From assembly GCA_035527095.1 (NCBI GenBank), contig DATLBC010000164.1, positions 1-35,712 on the forward strand: a DNA stretch of 35,712 nucleotides, in the 5' to 3' direction. This DNA is from Sva-07 sp035527095. GTDB lineage: Bacteria > Actinomycetota > Acidimicrobiia > Acidimicrobiales > Ilumatobacteraceae. Positions 25,310 through 33,833 of the stretch are shown in pieces (within the stretch, counting starts at the first letter, position 1; each line of letters opens with the position of its first letter). Position numbers and translations under genes: made by a program. Under the pieces are notes generated by a model. The model did no database searches and was not told the DNA's origin. It saw nothing but the letters and a program-made list of their open reading frames with translations.

Positions 25310-25792
25310 GTGTCGTCTTCCCGGCGTGTCGATCGCCCTGTCCTCGGTTGGCGCGAGTGGGTGAGCCTTCCCTGCTGGGACATCGCCCACCTCAAGGCCA
25401 AGATCGACACGGGTGCCCGCACCTCGTCACTCCACGCCTTCAACCTCGAGTGGTTCGATCGTGATGGCAGCCCGTGGGTACGTTTCGAGATCCATCCGTG
25501 GCAACGCTCGACAGCAGACGCCGTCGTCGCCGAAGCTGAGGTCGCCTCGACGCGTGACGTGCGCAGCTCGTCGGGCGAGATCGGCCACCGACCCGTCGTG
25601 CGAGTACCGATGACGATCGCGGGCACGGTCGTCGATGCCGAGATCACGCTCACGCGCCGCGACGAGATGGGGTTCCGCATGCTGGTCGGTCGCGAAGCGA
25701 TACGTCGCCGGTTCCTGGTCGACCCGGGCGTGTCCTACCTCGGCGGGCGGCCGCCCAAAGACGTTCGGATGCGGAATCGGACGCGAACATGA
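25310..25792 (+). CDS. RimK-associated retropepsin-like zinc protease (PF05618-type)
   Basis: About 160 residues from GTG 25310; GTG 25301 is equally possible and the true start is uncertain. The conserved core is VLGWREWVSLP, then AKIDTGARTSSLHA with the catalytic-type Asp in DTGA, and later FRMLVGREAIRRRFLVDP. This is the small putative ATP-dependent zinc protease family found beside RimK ligases. Its stop overlaps the next start (ATGA), and the third gene is RimK, so the three act together. It diverges from MscS over about 165 bp. Confidence 0.85.
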   Translation: MSSSRRVDRPVLGWREWVSLPCWDIAHLKAKIDTGARTSSLHAFNLEWFDRDGSPWVRFEIHPWQRSTADAVVAEAEVASTRDVRSSSGEIGHRPVVRVPMTIAGTVVDAEITLTRRDEMGFRMLVGREAIRRRFLVDPGVSYLGGRPPKDVRMRNRTRT

Positions 25793-26808
25793 GCGTTCCA
25801 CGGCGTGCGTCGTTCAAGATCGGCGAGCTGGACGTAGCGGCCGGGCGTTCCGCGACCGGCGAGCTCCCGATCGCCCGACTGGTCACCGGTACGCGAATCT
25901 CGTTGCCTCTCCAGGTCGTCCACGGGCGCCACGACGGCCGCACGGTCTGGCTCAGCGCAGCGGTTCACGGCGACGAGATCAACGGCGTCGAGATCATTCG
26001 CCGGGTGACACGCAGCCTCGACCCACGTTCGATGGCCGGCACGGTGATCGCCGTGCCGATCGTGAACGTCCACGGATTCCTGAACGGCGATCGCTACCTC
26101 CCCGACCGTCGCGACCTCAACCGGTCGTTCCCCGGATCGCCCACCGGGTCGCTCGCCGCCCGAATCGCCAACCTGTTCATGACCGAGATCGTCAGCCGGT
26201 GCGACGTCGGCATCGACCTGCACACCGGTTCCGATCACCGTACGAACCTGCCGCAGATCCGCGCCGACCTCGACGACCCCCAAACCCGAAAGCTCGCCGA
26301 GGCGTTCGGCGCGCCGCTCATGCTCCACGCAAAGATTCGCGATGGCTCACTGCGCGGCGCAGCGACCGAGCGGGGAGCGACCGTCCTGCTGTTCGAAGGC
26401 GGTGAGGCACTGCGCTTCGACGACGATGCGCTCACCGCCGGCGTCGACGGAATCCGCCGAGTGCTCACCGAACTGGCAGTGATCGAACCCGACACCACCG
26501 AGCCGCGCCCGATGCCCGTCGAGAGCCGGAGCAGCACCTGGGTGCGCGCCCGGCGCAGCGGAATCGCACTGCTCGACGCCGAACTCGGTGAGGTCGTCCA
26601 ACGCGGGCAGTTGCTCGGTGTCATCCACGACTCGGTCGGCAACCGCCTCGCCCGTGTCACCGCTCCGGGGCCCGGCATCGTCATCGGGCGCGTCCAGCAG
26701 CCACTCGTCAACCAGGGCGATGCGCTTGTCCACCTCGCCGGAGTGAGCGACGAGACCGCATCGACGCTCGGCCGATTCGTTTCCACCCACAGTCAGGATC
26801 ACCCATGA
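25789..26808 (+). CDS. Succinylglutamate desuccinylase/aspartoacylase-like deacylase
   Basis: 339 residues with the M14-like AstE/AspA zinc site: His60 and Glu63 in VHGDEING, and His145 in GIDLHTGSD. The substrate-binding segment DRRDLNRSFPGSP is also clear. The C-terminal 80 residues (AELGEVVQRGQLLGVIHDS...GPGIVIGR) form a barrel/lipoyl-like end domain. Members hydrolyse N-acyl amino acids; the substrate in RimK clusters is not established to my knowledge. ATG 25789 overlaps the protease stop, and its own stop overlaps rimK (ATGA), implying coupled translation. Confidence 0.9.
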   Translation: MSVPRRASFKIGELDVAAGRSATGELPIARLVTGTRISLPLQVVHGRHDGRTVWLSAAVHGDEINGVEIIRRVTRSLDPRSMAGTVIAVPIVNVHGFLNGDRYLPDRRDLNRSFPGSPTGSLAARIANLFMTEIVSRCDVGIDLHTGSDHRTNLPQIRADLDDPQTRKLAEAFGAPLMLHAKIRDGSLRGAATERGATVLLFEGGEALRFDDDALTAGVDGIRRVLTELAVIEPDTTEPRPMPVESRSSTWVRARRSGIALLDAELGEVVQRGQLLGVIHDSVGNRLARVTAPGPGIVIGRVQQPLVNQGDALVHLAGVSDETASTLGRFVSTHSQDHP

Positions 26809-27998
26809 AGCTCGCCATCCTCTCCCGCGCCCCGCGGTCGTACAGCACCCAACGTCTGAAGCTCGCCGCACTCGAGCGGGGCCACGACTGCAAGGTGCTC
26901 AACACGCTGCGCTTCGCGATCGACCTGTCGAGCTCCGAGCCAGACCTGCAGTTCCGCGGCCGACACCTGTCCGACTACGACGCCATCCTGCCGCGTATCG
27001 GCGCCTCGATCACGTACTTCGGTTCAGCGGTCGTGCGCCAATTCGAACAGATGGACGTCTACACCCCGATCACCGCGAACGGCATCACCAACTCCCGCGA
27101 CAAGCTCCGGGCGATCCAGATCCTGTCGCGCCACGACATCGGCATGCCGAAGACGGCGTTCGTCCGCAACCGCCAAGACGTGCTCCCGGCGATCGACCGA
27201 GTCGGCGGGGCTCCCGTCGTGATCAAACTGCTGGAAGGCACTCAGGGAATCGGCGTGATCCTCGCGCCCGACCGAAAAGTCGCAGAAGCGATCATCGAGA
27301 CCCTGCACAACACGAAGCAGAACGTTCTGATCCAGGAGTTCATCGCCGAGAGCAAAGGACGCGACATACGTGCGCTCGTGATCGGCGATCGTGTAGTGGC
27401 AGCGATGCGCCGCACCGCCCAGGGTGACGAGTTCCGCTCCAACGTGCACCGTGGCGGCTTGGTCGAAGCGGTGTCACTCGACCACGCCTACGAACGCACG
27501 GCCGTTCGTGCGGCGCAGATCATGGGCTTGCGGGTCGCCGGCGTCGACATGCTCGAGGGCAACGACGGACCGATGGTGATGGAGGTCAACTCGTCGCCGG
27601 GCCTCGAAGGCATCGAGCGGGCGACCGAACTCGACGTGGCCGGCGCGATCATCGACCATGTCGCCAACCAGGTTGCGTTCCCCGAACTCGACGTCCGCCA
27701 ACGCCTGACGGTCAGCACCGGTTACGGCGTCGCCGAACTGTTGGTGCGCGAGGACGGCGAGTTCGTCGGCAAGTCGATCGGCGAGTCGGGTCTTCGCGAT
27801 CGAGACATCTCGGTGCTCACGCTGCACCGCGACACCGATGTGATCCCGAACCCACGCGACACGCGCAAGCTCGAGGCGAACGACCGACTGCTGTGCTTCG
27901 GCAACCTCGAGGAGATGCGCGACATGATCCCGGCACGACGCCGCCGACGCGCCAGGGTCCGCAAGCTGCCCGAGCACCCGCTGCCCGAGCCCGAGTGA
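26805..27998 (+). CDS. rimK: RimK-type ATP-grasp glutamate ligase with TrkA-C domain
   Basis: 397 residues. Residues 1-290 are a RimK ATP-grasp ligase: KLAILSRAPRSYSTQRL, GITNSRDKLRAIQIL, VIKLLEGTQGIGVILA and the Mg2+ site VMEVNSSPGLEGIE. RimK adds glutamate to protein or peptide carboxyl ends (ribosomal protein S6 in E. coli). Residues about 305-380 (GYGVAELLVREDGEFVGKSI...NDRLLCFGNLEEMRDM) look like a TrkA-C/RCK-C ligand-binding domain, beyond the roughly 300-residue RimK norm. RCK-C domains bind c-di-AMP or other ligands in K+ channels, and kup/mscS lie next door. ATG 26805 overlaps the deacylase stop. Confidence 0.92.
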   Translation: MKLAILSRAPRSYSTQRLKLAALERGHDCKVLNTLRFAIDLSSSEPDLQFRGRHLSDYDAILPRIGASITYFGSAVVRQFEQMDVYTPITANGITNSRDKLRAIQILSRHDIGMPKTAFVRNRQDVLPAIDRVGGAPVVIKLLEGTQGIGVILAPDRKVAEAIIETLHNTKQNVLIQEFIAESKGRDIRALVIGDRVVAAMRRTAQGDEFRSNVHRGGLVEAVSLDHAYERTAVRAAQIMGLRVAGVDMLEGNDGPMVMEVNSSPGLEGIERATELDVAGAIIDHVANQVAFPELDVRQRLTVSTGYGVAELLVREDGEFVGKSIGESGLRDRDISVLTLHRDTDVIPNPRDTRKLEANDRLLCFGNLEEMRDMIPARRRRRARVRKLPEHPLPEPE

Positions 27999-28060
27999 CC
28001 TCCGACGCCTGACACAGCGGCTCGGCGCGACGGCGACGCGTCGGGAACTACGGTTCGATC

Positions 28061-29260
28061 GTGGCGCCCGACCTCGACGACATCCGTGCCGCCCGTCAGG
28101 TGATCGCCGATGTCGTCAAACGCACTCCGGTGATCAGCTCGCTCACGCTGTCGAGCGACATCGGTGGCAACGTCGTGCTCAAGGCGGAGAACCTGCAGCG
28201 AACCGGGGCGTTCAAGATCCGCGGGGCCACCAACAAGGTCGCGTCACTGGGTGACCGCGCCGCGCACGGGGTGACCACCGGCAGCGCAGGCAACCATGCC
28301 CAGGCGCTTGCGTTCGCCGCTCGCCATTTCGGTGTGCCGTGCGAGATCTTCGTTCCGGTCGGAGCCGCGATCACGAAGATCGATGCCTGCCGGGCACTCG
28401 GGGCGACCGTCGTCGAGCGCGGTGCAGCCCTCGCCGAGGCCGTCGCCGCGGCGAAGGAGCGCGCCCACGCAACCGGGATGACGTTCTGCGCTCCGTTCGA
28501 CGACGCAGCGGTGGTTGCGGGACAGGGCACGCTCGGGTTGGAGATCGTCGAGGACATCGATGATCTCGCGAGCGTGATCGTGCCGCTCGGCGGTGGCGGC
28601 TTGATCGGCGGCACCGCCATTGCGGTCAAGTCGCTGCGTCCCGATGTCCGGGTCATCGGCGTGCAGGCTGCCGTGTGCGCCCCCTACGCGGGCGGCACAC
28701 CGGCCGACGGGCCGGTGATCACCCTCGCAGACGGCATCGCCGTCAAGTACCCGGGCGAACTCACGGGCCCGCTGGTCGAACGGTGGGTCGACGAGGTGGT
28801 CACCGTCGACGAGGACGCGATCGCCGATGCCATGGTGCTGTTGATGGATCGGGCGAAGCTCTACGTCGAGGGAGCCGGCGCCGTCGGCGTCGCGGCGTTG
28901 CTCTCCGCAGCGGTACGTCCGTCCACGAGCGGCTCGACGTGCGTCGTGTTGTCCGGCGGCAATGTCGACCTCGGCGTGGTGCCGAGCCTGATCCGCCGCA
29001 ACGAGAACAGCGCCGGCCGCCGTCTGTCCGTCGTCGCCCGCATCGACGACCGCCCGGGCTCACTTGCCCACCTCCTCGCCGTGTTCGCCGATGGCGGCGC
29101 CGATCTGATCGAGGTGCAGCACGTACGAGAAGGACTCGAACTGCACGTTCGCGAAACTGGAATTCACGCGACGTTCGCGGTCCGCAGCGCTGACCAGGCA
29201 GCAGCCCTGATCGCCGCTGCGCGAGCGGCCGGATACGAAGTCAGGACCAGCAGCTGGTGA
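28061..29260 (+). CDS. ilvA: Threonine ammonia-lyase with C-terminal ACT domain
   Basis: A 399-residue PLP enzyme. Lys52 in RTGAFKIRGA is the PLP lysine, the phosphate loop is LGGGGLIGG, and TTGSAGNHAQALAFAA is the substrate loop. Residues 325-399 form one ACT domain (LSVVARIDDRPGSLAHLL). This layout corresponds to the shorter threonine dehydratase type (about 400 residues) that deaminates Thr to 2-oxobutanoate, rather than the two-ACT IlvA. The GTG start at 28061 fits the family N-terminus. It stands alone, 62 bp after rimK; a weak CCGACGC/GCGTCGG inverted repeat lies between. Confidence 0.93.
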   Translation: MAPDLDDIRAARQVIADVVKRTPVISSLTLSSDIGGNVVLKAENLQRTGAFKIRGATNKVASLGDRAAHGVTTGSAGNHAQALAFAARHFGVPCEIFVPVGAAITKIDACRALGATVVERGAALAEAVAAAKERAHATGMTFCAPFDDAAVVAGQGTLGLEIVEDIDDLASVIVPLGGGGLIGGTAIAVKSLRPDVRVIGVQAAVCAPYAGGTPADGPVITLADGIAVKYPGELTGPLVERWVDEVVTVDEDAIADAMVLLMDRAKLYVEGAGAVGVAALLSAAVRPSTSGSTCVVLSGGNVDLGVVPSLIRRNENSAGRRLSVVARIDDRPGSLAHLLAVFADGGADLIEVQHVREGLELHVRETGIHATFAVRSADQAAALIAAARAAGYEVRTSSW

Positions 29261-29384
29261 TCCGCCGGGCGCCCGAGGCGGCGCCACGTCTCATGCACGG
29301 ATGATCGACGAACCGTGGCTCGATTGAACGTTGTGCTGTGCAGCGCTCAACGCATCGACGATTGCGGCGAGCTTCCGCTGGGCA

Positions 29385-30512
29385 TCATCGACACTCGGTG
29401 CATCGCACGTCAGCCGGAACGCCGCCGGCGACGAGTGTGGCCACGAAGTCGACGAGGCGCACACCGTCGACCTCGAGGTCGTAGAACTGGTCGCGGAGCA
29501 GGATGGTGTGGGTGTCTCCGGGCGCGACATACGACGCCACAGGAACCCCCTTCGCTTCGATGTCGGCCTCGGTCTGATCGATGAACGACACCAAATCGTC
29601 CATTTGCACGCCGGCGAGCGCGACGAATCCGGCCTGCACCCGATCGAACGCGTAGTCGAAACGAGCGAATGTGATCTCCGGGTGCCGCATGCCTGCCTGA
29701 ACGTAGAGACCCGGCAGGCTCCACTCCTCGGGAGTCAGGCCCTCGTTCACCGGCCAGTCGGGCACGTTCTCGAGCACACCCCACAACCCGCCGATTCCCG
29801 CGTTGAGCGCCGGCACGTCGGGGTACGCCGCTGAGCTGTCGCCGAGCGTCACGATCTCGGTGTCGGGCAATTCGTCGGCGGCGAGCCCGGCGAACGCCGG
29901 CGTCGGGATCGAACCAGCGCTGGCACCCGCCACCACGAGCTGCTCGACGTCGGGATAGTTCGCCAGCACGGTGTCGAGGCCCTTGCGGGCGTTGGTGAAC
30001 CCGTTGTGGTCGATGGTCACGGTGTCGGAGTACTCGGTGACTCGATTGCCGAGGTGCACATCGCCAGTGCAGTATGGGACGTACACGACCGAGTGCCCCG
30101 CCAGGGGATTCTCGGGGTTGGTCTCGTCGAAAATGCCGCCGAAGTCGGGGGCTTCGCCGATCGTGATGCTGCGCTCGAACAACCTGCTCTCGGGTCCGCA
30201 CGTCTCGGCGCTGAAGCAGGCTCCACCACCCTGGAAGAAGAGCACCACCTTGGTCGGGTCCCCCTGGCGTTCCCAGACTTCGAACTCGCTCCCGTCGGAG
30301 CAACGGCAGTCGTCGCCACCGGGGATCGCCGTCCAATCGCCCACCGTCGAGCCGGCGACCTCCGTCGTCGGTGCGGCCTCCACAGTCGTCGGGACCACGG
30401 TGGTCGCGGTGGTCGCAGGATCGGTGGGCGACGCCGCGTCGTCGCCCGAACTGCTGCACGCAGCGGCGACGACCGCAACAACGAGGACGAGGACGAACAG
30501 CCTGGTGTTCAC
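29385..30512 (-). CDS. Lipoprotein hydrolase of the pectin acetylesterase-like type
   Basis: 375 residues from GTG 30512. A lipoprotein signal peptide (VLVLVVAVVAAAC, lipid-attached Cys19) is followed by a Ser/Thr/Pro-rich linker to about 60. The catalytic part has VVLFFQGGGACFSAETC (oxyanion loop), VVYVPYCTGDVHLG, the nucleophile elbow VAGASAGSIP and a late GDTH, the layout of the pectin/Notum-type carboxylesterase family. The bacterial substrate is unknown. Cysteines in CRCSDG and CFSAETC could form disulphides outside the cell. It is convergent with ilvA over a 124-bp gap without a clear terminator. Confidence 0.85.
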   Translation of the reverse strand: MNTRLFVLVLVVAVVAAACSSSGDDAASPTDPATTATTVVPTTVEAAPTTEVAGSTVGDWTAIPGGDDCRCSDGSEFEVWERQGDPTKVVLFFQGGGACFSAETCGPESRLFERSITIGEAPDFGGIFDETNPENPLAGHSVVYVPYCTGDVHLGNRVTEYSDTVTIDHNGFTNARKGLDTVLANYPDVEQLVVAGASAGSIPTPAFAGLAADELPDTEIVTLGDSSAAYPDVPALNAGIGGLWGVLENVPDWPVNEGLTPEEWSLPGLYVQAGMRHPEITFARFDYAFDRVQAGFVALAGVQMDDLVSFIDQTEADIEAKGVPVASYVAPGDTHTILLRDQFYDLEVDGVRLVDFVATLVAGGVPADVRCTECR

Positions 30513-30562
30513 GACGGCAGCCTCACCCAACACTCGACCCGCCGCGCAATCGCAGCCCGCCG

Positions 30563-31594
30563 TCACACCACCCGGAATGCGGCGTCGAGGCGCGGGCGTG
30601 GCGAGCCGACCACGCCGACCACACCGTCGTCGACGAGCTTGACCAGGTGAGCGAGCACACTGCGACGGGCGGGCTTGAACAGCTCCCGGCGTACGTCGGC
30701 GTAGAGCATCTCGACGATCGCCGGGATCGTGTCGAGTCCGGCCCGGACCGCATCGAGCACTTGGCGTTCGCGCTGGAGCCGGTGATCGATCAGCTCCGAC
30801 ACGAACCTCGATGGGTCGGGGATCGGCGGCCCGTGAGTGGGGATCGCCACGTCGTCGCGCCGTCCGGCCACGAAGCGCAGCGAATCGAGGTAGGCCCCCA
30901 TGTCTCCGTCGGGCGGCGACACCACCGTGGTGCTCCACCCCATCACGTGGTCGCCCGTGAAGATCGTTCGCGTCGTGCCGTCGTCGAGCGTGAAGCAGGT
31001 GTGGTTCGAGGTGTGGCCGGGGGTGTGCAGCGCGGTCATCGTCCACCCGTCGCCAGACGTAACGACGTCGCCGGTGCCGACCGCCACGTCGGGTCGGAAC
31101 GCACGATCGGTCGACTCCTCCATGACCGGTTCATTGCTGACCGCATCGGCACCGGTCGGGTCGGCCCCGGCGCGACGTTCGGCGGCCTCGTGCTCCTCTG
31201 CGGCCAGCACCTCCGGCGGGTCGTCGCCGATGTCCCACGTGTCTTCGCCATGCGGGCCGAACGCGAACGTCGAGGCTCCAGTCTCCGCGGCGAGCCATGC
31301 TGCCAGCGGTGAGTGATCGGCATGGCAGTGCGTGATCAGGATCGCGCGGACGGTGCAGCCGACGAGCGCCACCGCGAGCGCATCGCGGTGTGCGTCGAGA
31401 CGCGGACCGGGGTCGATCACCACCACGTCGCCCTGTCCGGTTGCATTTCCACCGACGATGTACGTGCCGGTGCCGTGGTAGGTGAACTTCGACGGGTTCT
31501 CGGCGATCACTCGCCGCACGAGCGGGGCCACGGGCGCCGACACCCCGTACGCGAATGCATTGCGGTCGAGCGTCAGGAACTGCACGGCGCCCAC
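30563..31594 (-). CDS. MBL-fold metallo-hydrolase
   Basis: 343 residues. The metallo-beta-lactamase fold is shown by VVVIDPGPRLDAH, ILITHCHADHSPL (His89, His91, Asp93, His94), LHTPGHTSNHTCF and IFTGDHVMGW. The C-terminal 80 residues (LDAVRAGLDTIPAIVEMLYADVRR...LAHLVKLVDDGVV) form the winged-helix tail seen in LACTB2-like hydrolases. Substrate is unknown. An insert of about 45 acidic/Ala-rich residues lies between the HxHxDH motif and the next His. The GTG start at 31594 overlaps the asparaginase by 22 bp; GTG 31585 is an alternative. Confidence 0.87.
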   Translation of the reverse strand: MGAVQFLTLDRNAFAYGVSAPVAPLVRRVIAENPSKFTYHGTGTYIVGGNATGQGDVVVIDPGPRLDAHRDALAVALVGCTVRAILITHCHADHSPLAAWLAAETGASTFAFGPHGEDTWDIGDDPPEVLAAEEHEAAERRAGADPTGADAVSNEPVMEESTDRAFRPDVAVGTGDVVTSGDGWTMTALHTPGHTSNHTCFTLDDGTTRTIFTGDHVMGWSTTVVSPPDGDMGAYLDSLRFVAGRRDDVAIPTHGPPIPDPSRFVSELIDHRLQRERQVLDAVRAGLDTIPAIVEMLYADVRRELFKPARRSVLAHLVKLVDDGVVGVVGSPRPRLDAAFRVV

Positions 31595-32541
31595 TTCAGC
31601 GCGTCGAGGCGACCCACAGGTCGTCCGTGGCCGAGCACCGGAACGGCGACGTCATCGACGGTGCGCTCCGCGATGGCGTCGACGTCGACGCCCATCGAGC
31701 GCAGCGACTCGGCGACAACGGCCTGCCGGGCGGCCTCGCTGCCGTCGGCGACCTTGAACGCAAGCGCTCGCCCATCGGGCAGCCCTGCGGCCATCACGCC
31801 GGCCGCACCCTCCTTGGCAATCAGCGTTGGCACCGACTGCATCCACAGCGTGACATCGCGCGTCGGTCCGCCGACCAACACCGGGTGCGTCGTCATCGCC
31901 CGAGCGATCGCGGAGCCGGGCGCAGCCAACGATGCGAACGCGGCTGCGAGATCGCGCAGCGACAACGCGTGCGTCGGCGCACCGCAGCCGTCGACGCCGG
32001 TGTGGTGCACGACGGCGCCGAGCGATGCGATGCCCGCGGTGATCGCCAACTGCACGGCGTGATCCTGATCGAGGTAGTCGGCGGTCGACCAACCGTTCAC
32101 CCGGCAGGTTGCGAGCATTGCGGCGTGCTTCCCCGAACAGTTCTGCTGGAGGGGCGACGGTTCGACGCCGGCGGCCCGCGCGGCGGAGCGTGCCACGGCC
32201 CCGCTCGGGCGGGCCGGGGTGTTGGCGAGGTCGGACTCGTCGAGCCCGTACCGCGCGAGGATCGATCGGACAGCGTCGAGGTGCAGGGGGGATCCGTCGT
32301 GGCTCGCACAGGCAACGGCCAGCTGCGCGTCGTCGAGTTCGAGACCGGCGGCAATCAACCCGTGCGCCTGCATCGGCTTGAGACACGACCGCGGATAGAT
32401 GACCAGGTCGGGATCGCCAATCGTTGCGCTGGGTGCTCCGGTCGCATCGATCGCCACGCCGGCGCCGTGGTGAATCGACTCCTCGAGGCCGGTGCGAGTC
32501 GCGACCGCGATCGGGGCCAGCCTCCCGTCGAAACGGGTCAT
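31573..32541 (-). CDS. Asparaginase, type II-like (PF06089 family)
   Basis: 322 residues matching the actinobacterial/rhizobial asparaginase family distinct from the E. coli type. Motifs are YPRSCLKPMQA, VACASHDGSPLHL, QQNCSGKHAAMLATC and TGVDGCGAPTHALSL. It would hydrolyse L-Asn to Asp and ammonia in the cytoplasm; no signal peptide is seen. ATG 32541 overlaps the stop of the upstream AI-2E permease by 4 bp (ATGA), and the 3' end overlaps the MBL gene. The link to the Asn-using NRPS 16 kb away is probably coincidental. Confidence 0.9.
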   Translation of the reverse strand: MTRFDGRLAPIAVATRTGLEESIHHGAGVAIDATGAPSATIGDPDLVIYPRSCLKPMQAHGLIAAGLELDDAQLAVACASHDGSPLHLDAVRSILARYGLDESDLANTPARPSGAVARSAARAAGVEPSPLQQNCSGKHAAMLATCRVNGWSTADYLDQDHAVQLAITAGIASLGAVVHHTGVDGCGAPTHALSLRDLAAAFASLAAPGSAIARAMTTHPVLVGGPTRDVTLWMQSVPTLIAKEGAAGVMAAGLPDGRALAFKVADGSEAARQAVVAESLRSMGVDVDAIAERTVDDVAVPVLGHGRPVGRLDALKWAPCSS

Positions 32542-33782
32542 GCGGGATCCGGAGTCGGCGTCCCGGGGTCAGGCGGAGCGTTCGGATCGCCAGATGATCG
32601 TGCCGATCGTGGCTCCGGTACTGCGGTGAGATGGCTGTCCACCACGTCGTAGCGATTTCCCCATTCGCTGGCGAGCGCCTGGACCATCGCCGCAGCCGGC
32701 AGCGCGAGCAATGCACCCACGAAGCCGAGGAGCGCCGCGCCACCGAGCGCTGCCCCGAACGCGACGGCTGGGTGGAGCTCCATGGTTCGAGCGGTGATGC
32801 GCGGCGCGAAGAAGTAGTTCTCGATCTGCTGGTAGACGACGATGAACCCGATCACGATCGCCGCGTTGAGCGGCGAGTCGAGCAGCGTCAACAGCACGGG
32901 CAGGATCCCGGCGAGGTACGTCCCGACGACCGGTAGGAACTGGCTGACCAGACCGACCCACAACGCGAGGGCGATCGGCGCCGGCGTGCCGATCGACTGG
33001 AACACGATCCAGTGGAAGAACGCCGAGAGGAGCGCGAGAAGTGCCCGCGAGTACAGATAGCCACCGGTCTTGGTGATGGCGAGCTCCCAGGCCCTGAGTA
33101 CTTGGGCCTGCCGGGCAGGGTTCAGTCGCGAACAGATCCCGCGTCGCATGCGCGGACCGTCGGCCACCAGGTAGTAGGTGAACAGCAGCACCGACAACGC
33201 CTGGAAGATCACCCCGACGACGGCCAGCGACAATCGCACCGCCTCGTCGCTCTGCGACTGGATGAACTCCTGGACGCGGCCGTCCGGGTCGTTGAACTCG
33301 TCGATCACGTCCTGCGGATCGATGTTGGAACCGAAGTTGTCGTTGAGGAAGTTGACGGTGTCGGTGATGTACGCATCGGACTCCGACAGCAGGTCGGCGA
33401 CCTGGGTGCCGACGAGCGTGCCCACCGCTCCGGCGAAGATCAGGAACGCCGCGAGCACGCCCAGCAGGATCATGATCGTCGCTCGCCCGCGTCGCCAGCC
33501 ACGTGCAGCCAGACGGTTGACCCCGGGCTCGATCGCCAACGAGAGGAACACCGAGACGAGCAAGAGCACGAACAGCGACGACAGGCGGTGGAACACGTGG
33601 CGGGTGGTGAACGTCAACAGGTAGCCGACCCAGAACACGACAATCGCCGGAATCACCCACCGTGGAAGCATGCGATCGGTCACTCGGCGTTCCAGCGGAC
33701 GACCCGAACTGTCGAGCGGCCGACCCGTCCCGCGATCCGACGCGACCCGGTCCGCGGGCACGGCGTCGGGGTCGGGTGGCAT
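32538..33782 (-). CDS. AI-2E family (PerM-like) membrane protein
   Basis: 414 residues from ATG 33782; GTG 33794 is an alternative. After a 40-residue polar N-terminus come eight or so membrane helices, including WVIPAIVVFWVGYLLTF and LFVLLLVSVFLSLAIEPGV. The family signatures are FTYYLVADGPRMRR, LVSQFLPVVGTYLAGILPVL and VYQQIENYFFAPRI. The extracytoplasmic loop (LLSESDAYITDTVNFLNDNF) is usual. Members export AI-2-like or other small molecules or ions; the substrate here is unknown. The frame is open upstream to 34310, but that part is antisense to the MpaB-like gene and not protein-like. Confidence 0.9.
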   Translation of the reverse strand: MPPDPDAVPADRVASDRGTGRPLDSSGRPLERRVTDRMLPRWVIPAIVVFWVGYLLTFTTRHVFHRLSSLFVLLLVSVFLSLAIEPGVNRLAARGWRRGRATIMILLGVLAAFLIFAGAVGTLVGTQVADLLSESDAYITDTVNFLNDNFGSNIDPQDVIDEFNDPDGRVQEFIQSQSDEAVRLSLAVVGVIFQALSVLLFTYYLVADGPRMRRGICSRLNPARQAQVLRAWELAITKTGGYLYSRALLALLSAFFHWIVFQSIGTPAPIALALWVGLVSQFLPVVGTYLAGILPVLLTLLDSPLNAAIVIGFIVVYQQIENYFFAPRITARTMELHPAVAFGAALGGAALLGFVGALLALPAAAMVQALASEWGNRYDVVDSHLTAVPEPRSARSSGDPNAPPDPGTPTPDPA

Positions 33783-33833
33783 TTCTTCGGGCACGTCCGG
33801 ATGGTACTCACGGTGCCGTGACACGATGGGCCA

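Noticed and set aside
28003..28048. CCGACGC/GCGTCGG inverted repeat after rimK as a terminator
   Set aside because: Seven-base arms with a long loop in GC-rich DNA are expected by chance; mentioned only in the ilvA entry.
29291..29384. Minus-strand text DDAQRKLAAIVDALSAAQ after the lipoprotein hydrolase stop
   Set aside because: It looks helical and protein-like, and could be a frameshifted tail or a small relic, but it has no start, ribosome site or recognisable homology.
31573..32541. Asparaginase as part of the Asn-using NRPS pathway
   Set aside because: It is in a separate overlapping unit with a permease and an MBL hydrolase, 10-16 kb away, with no link in gene order.
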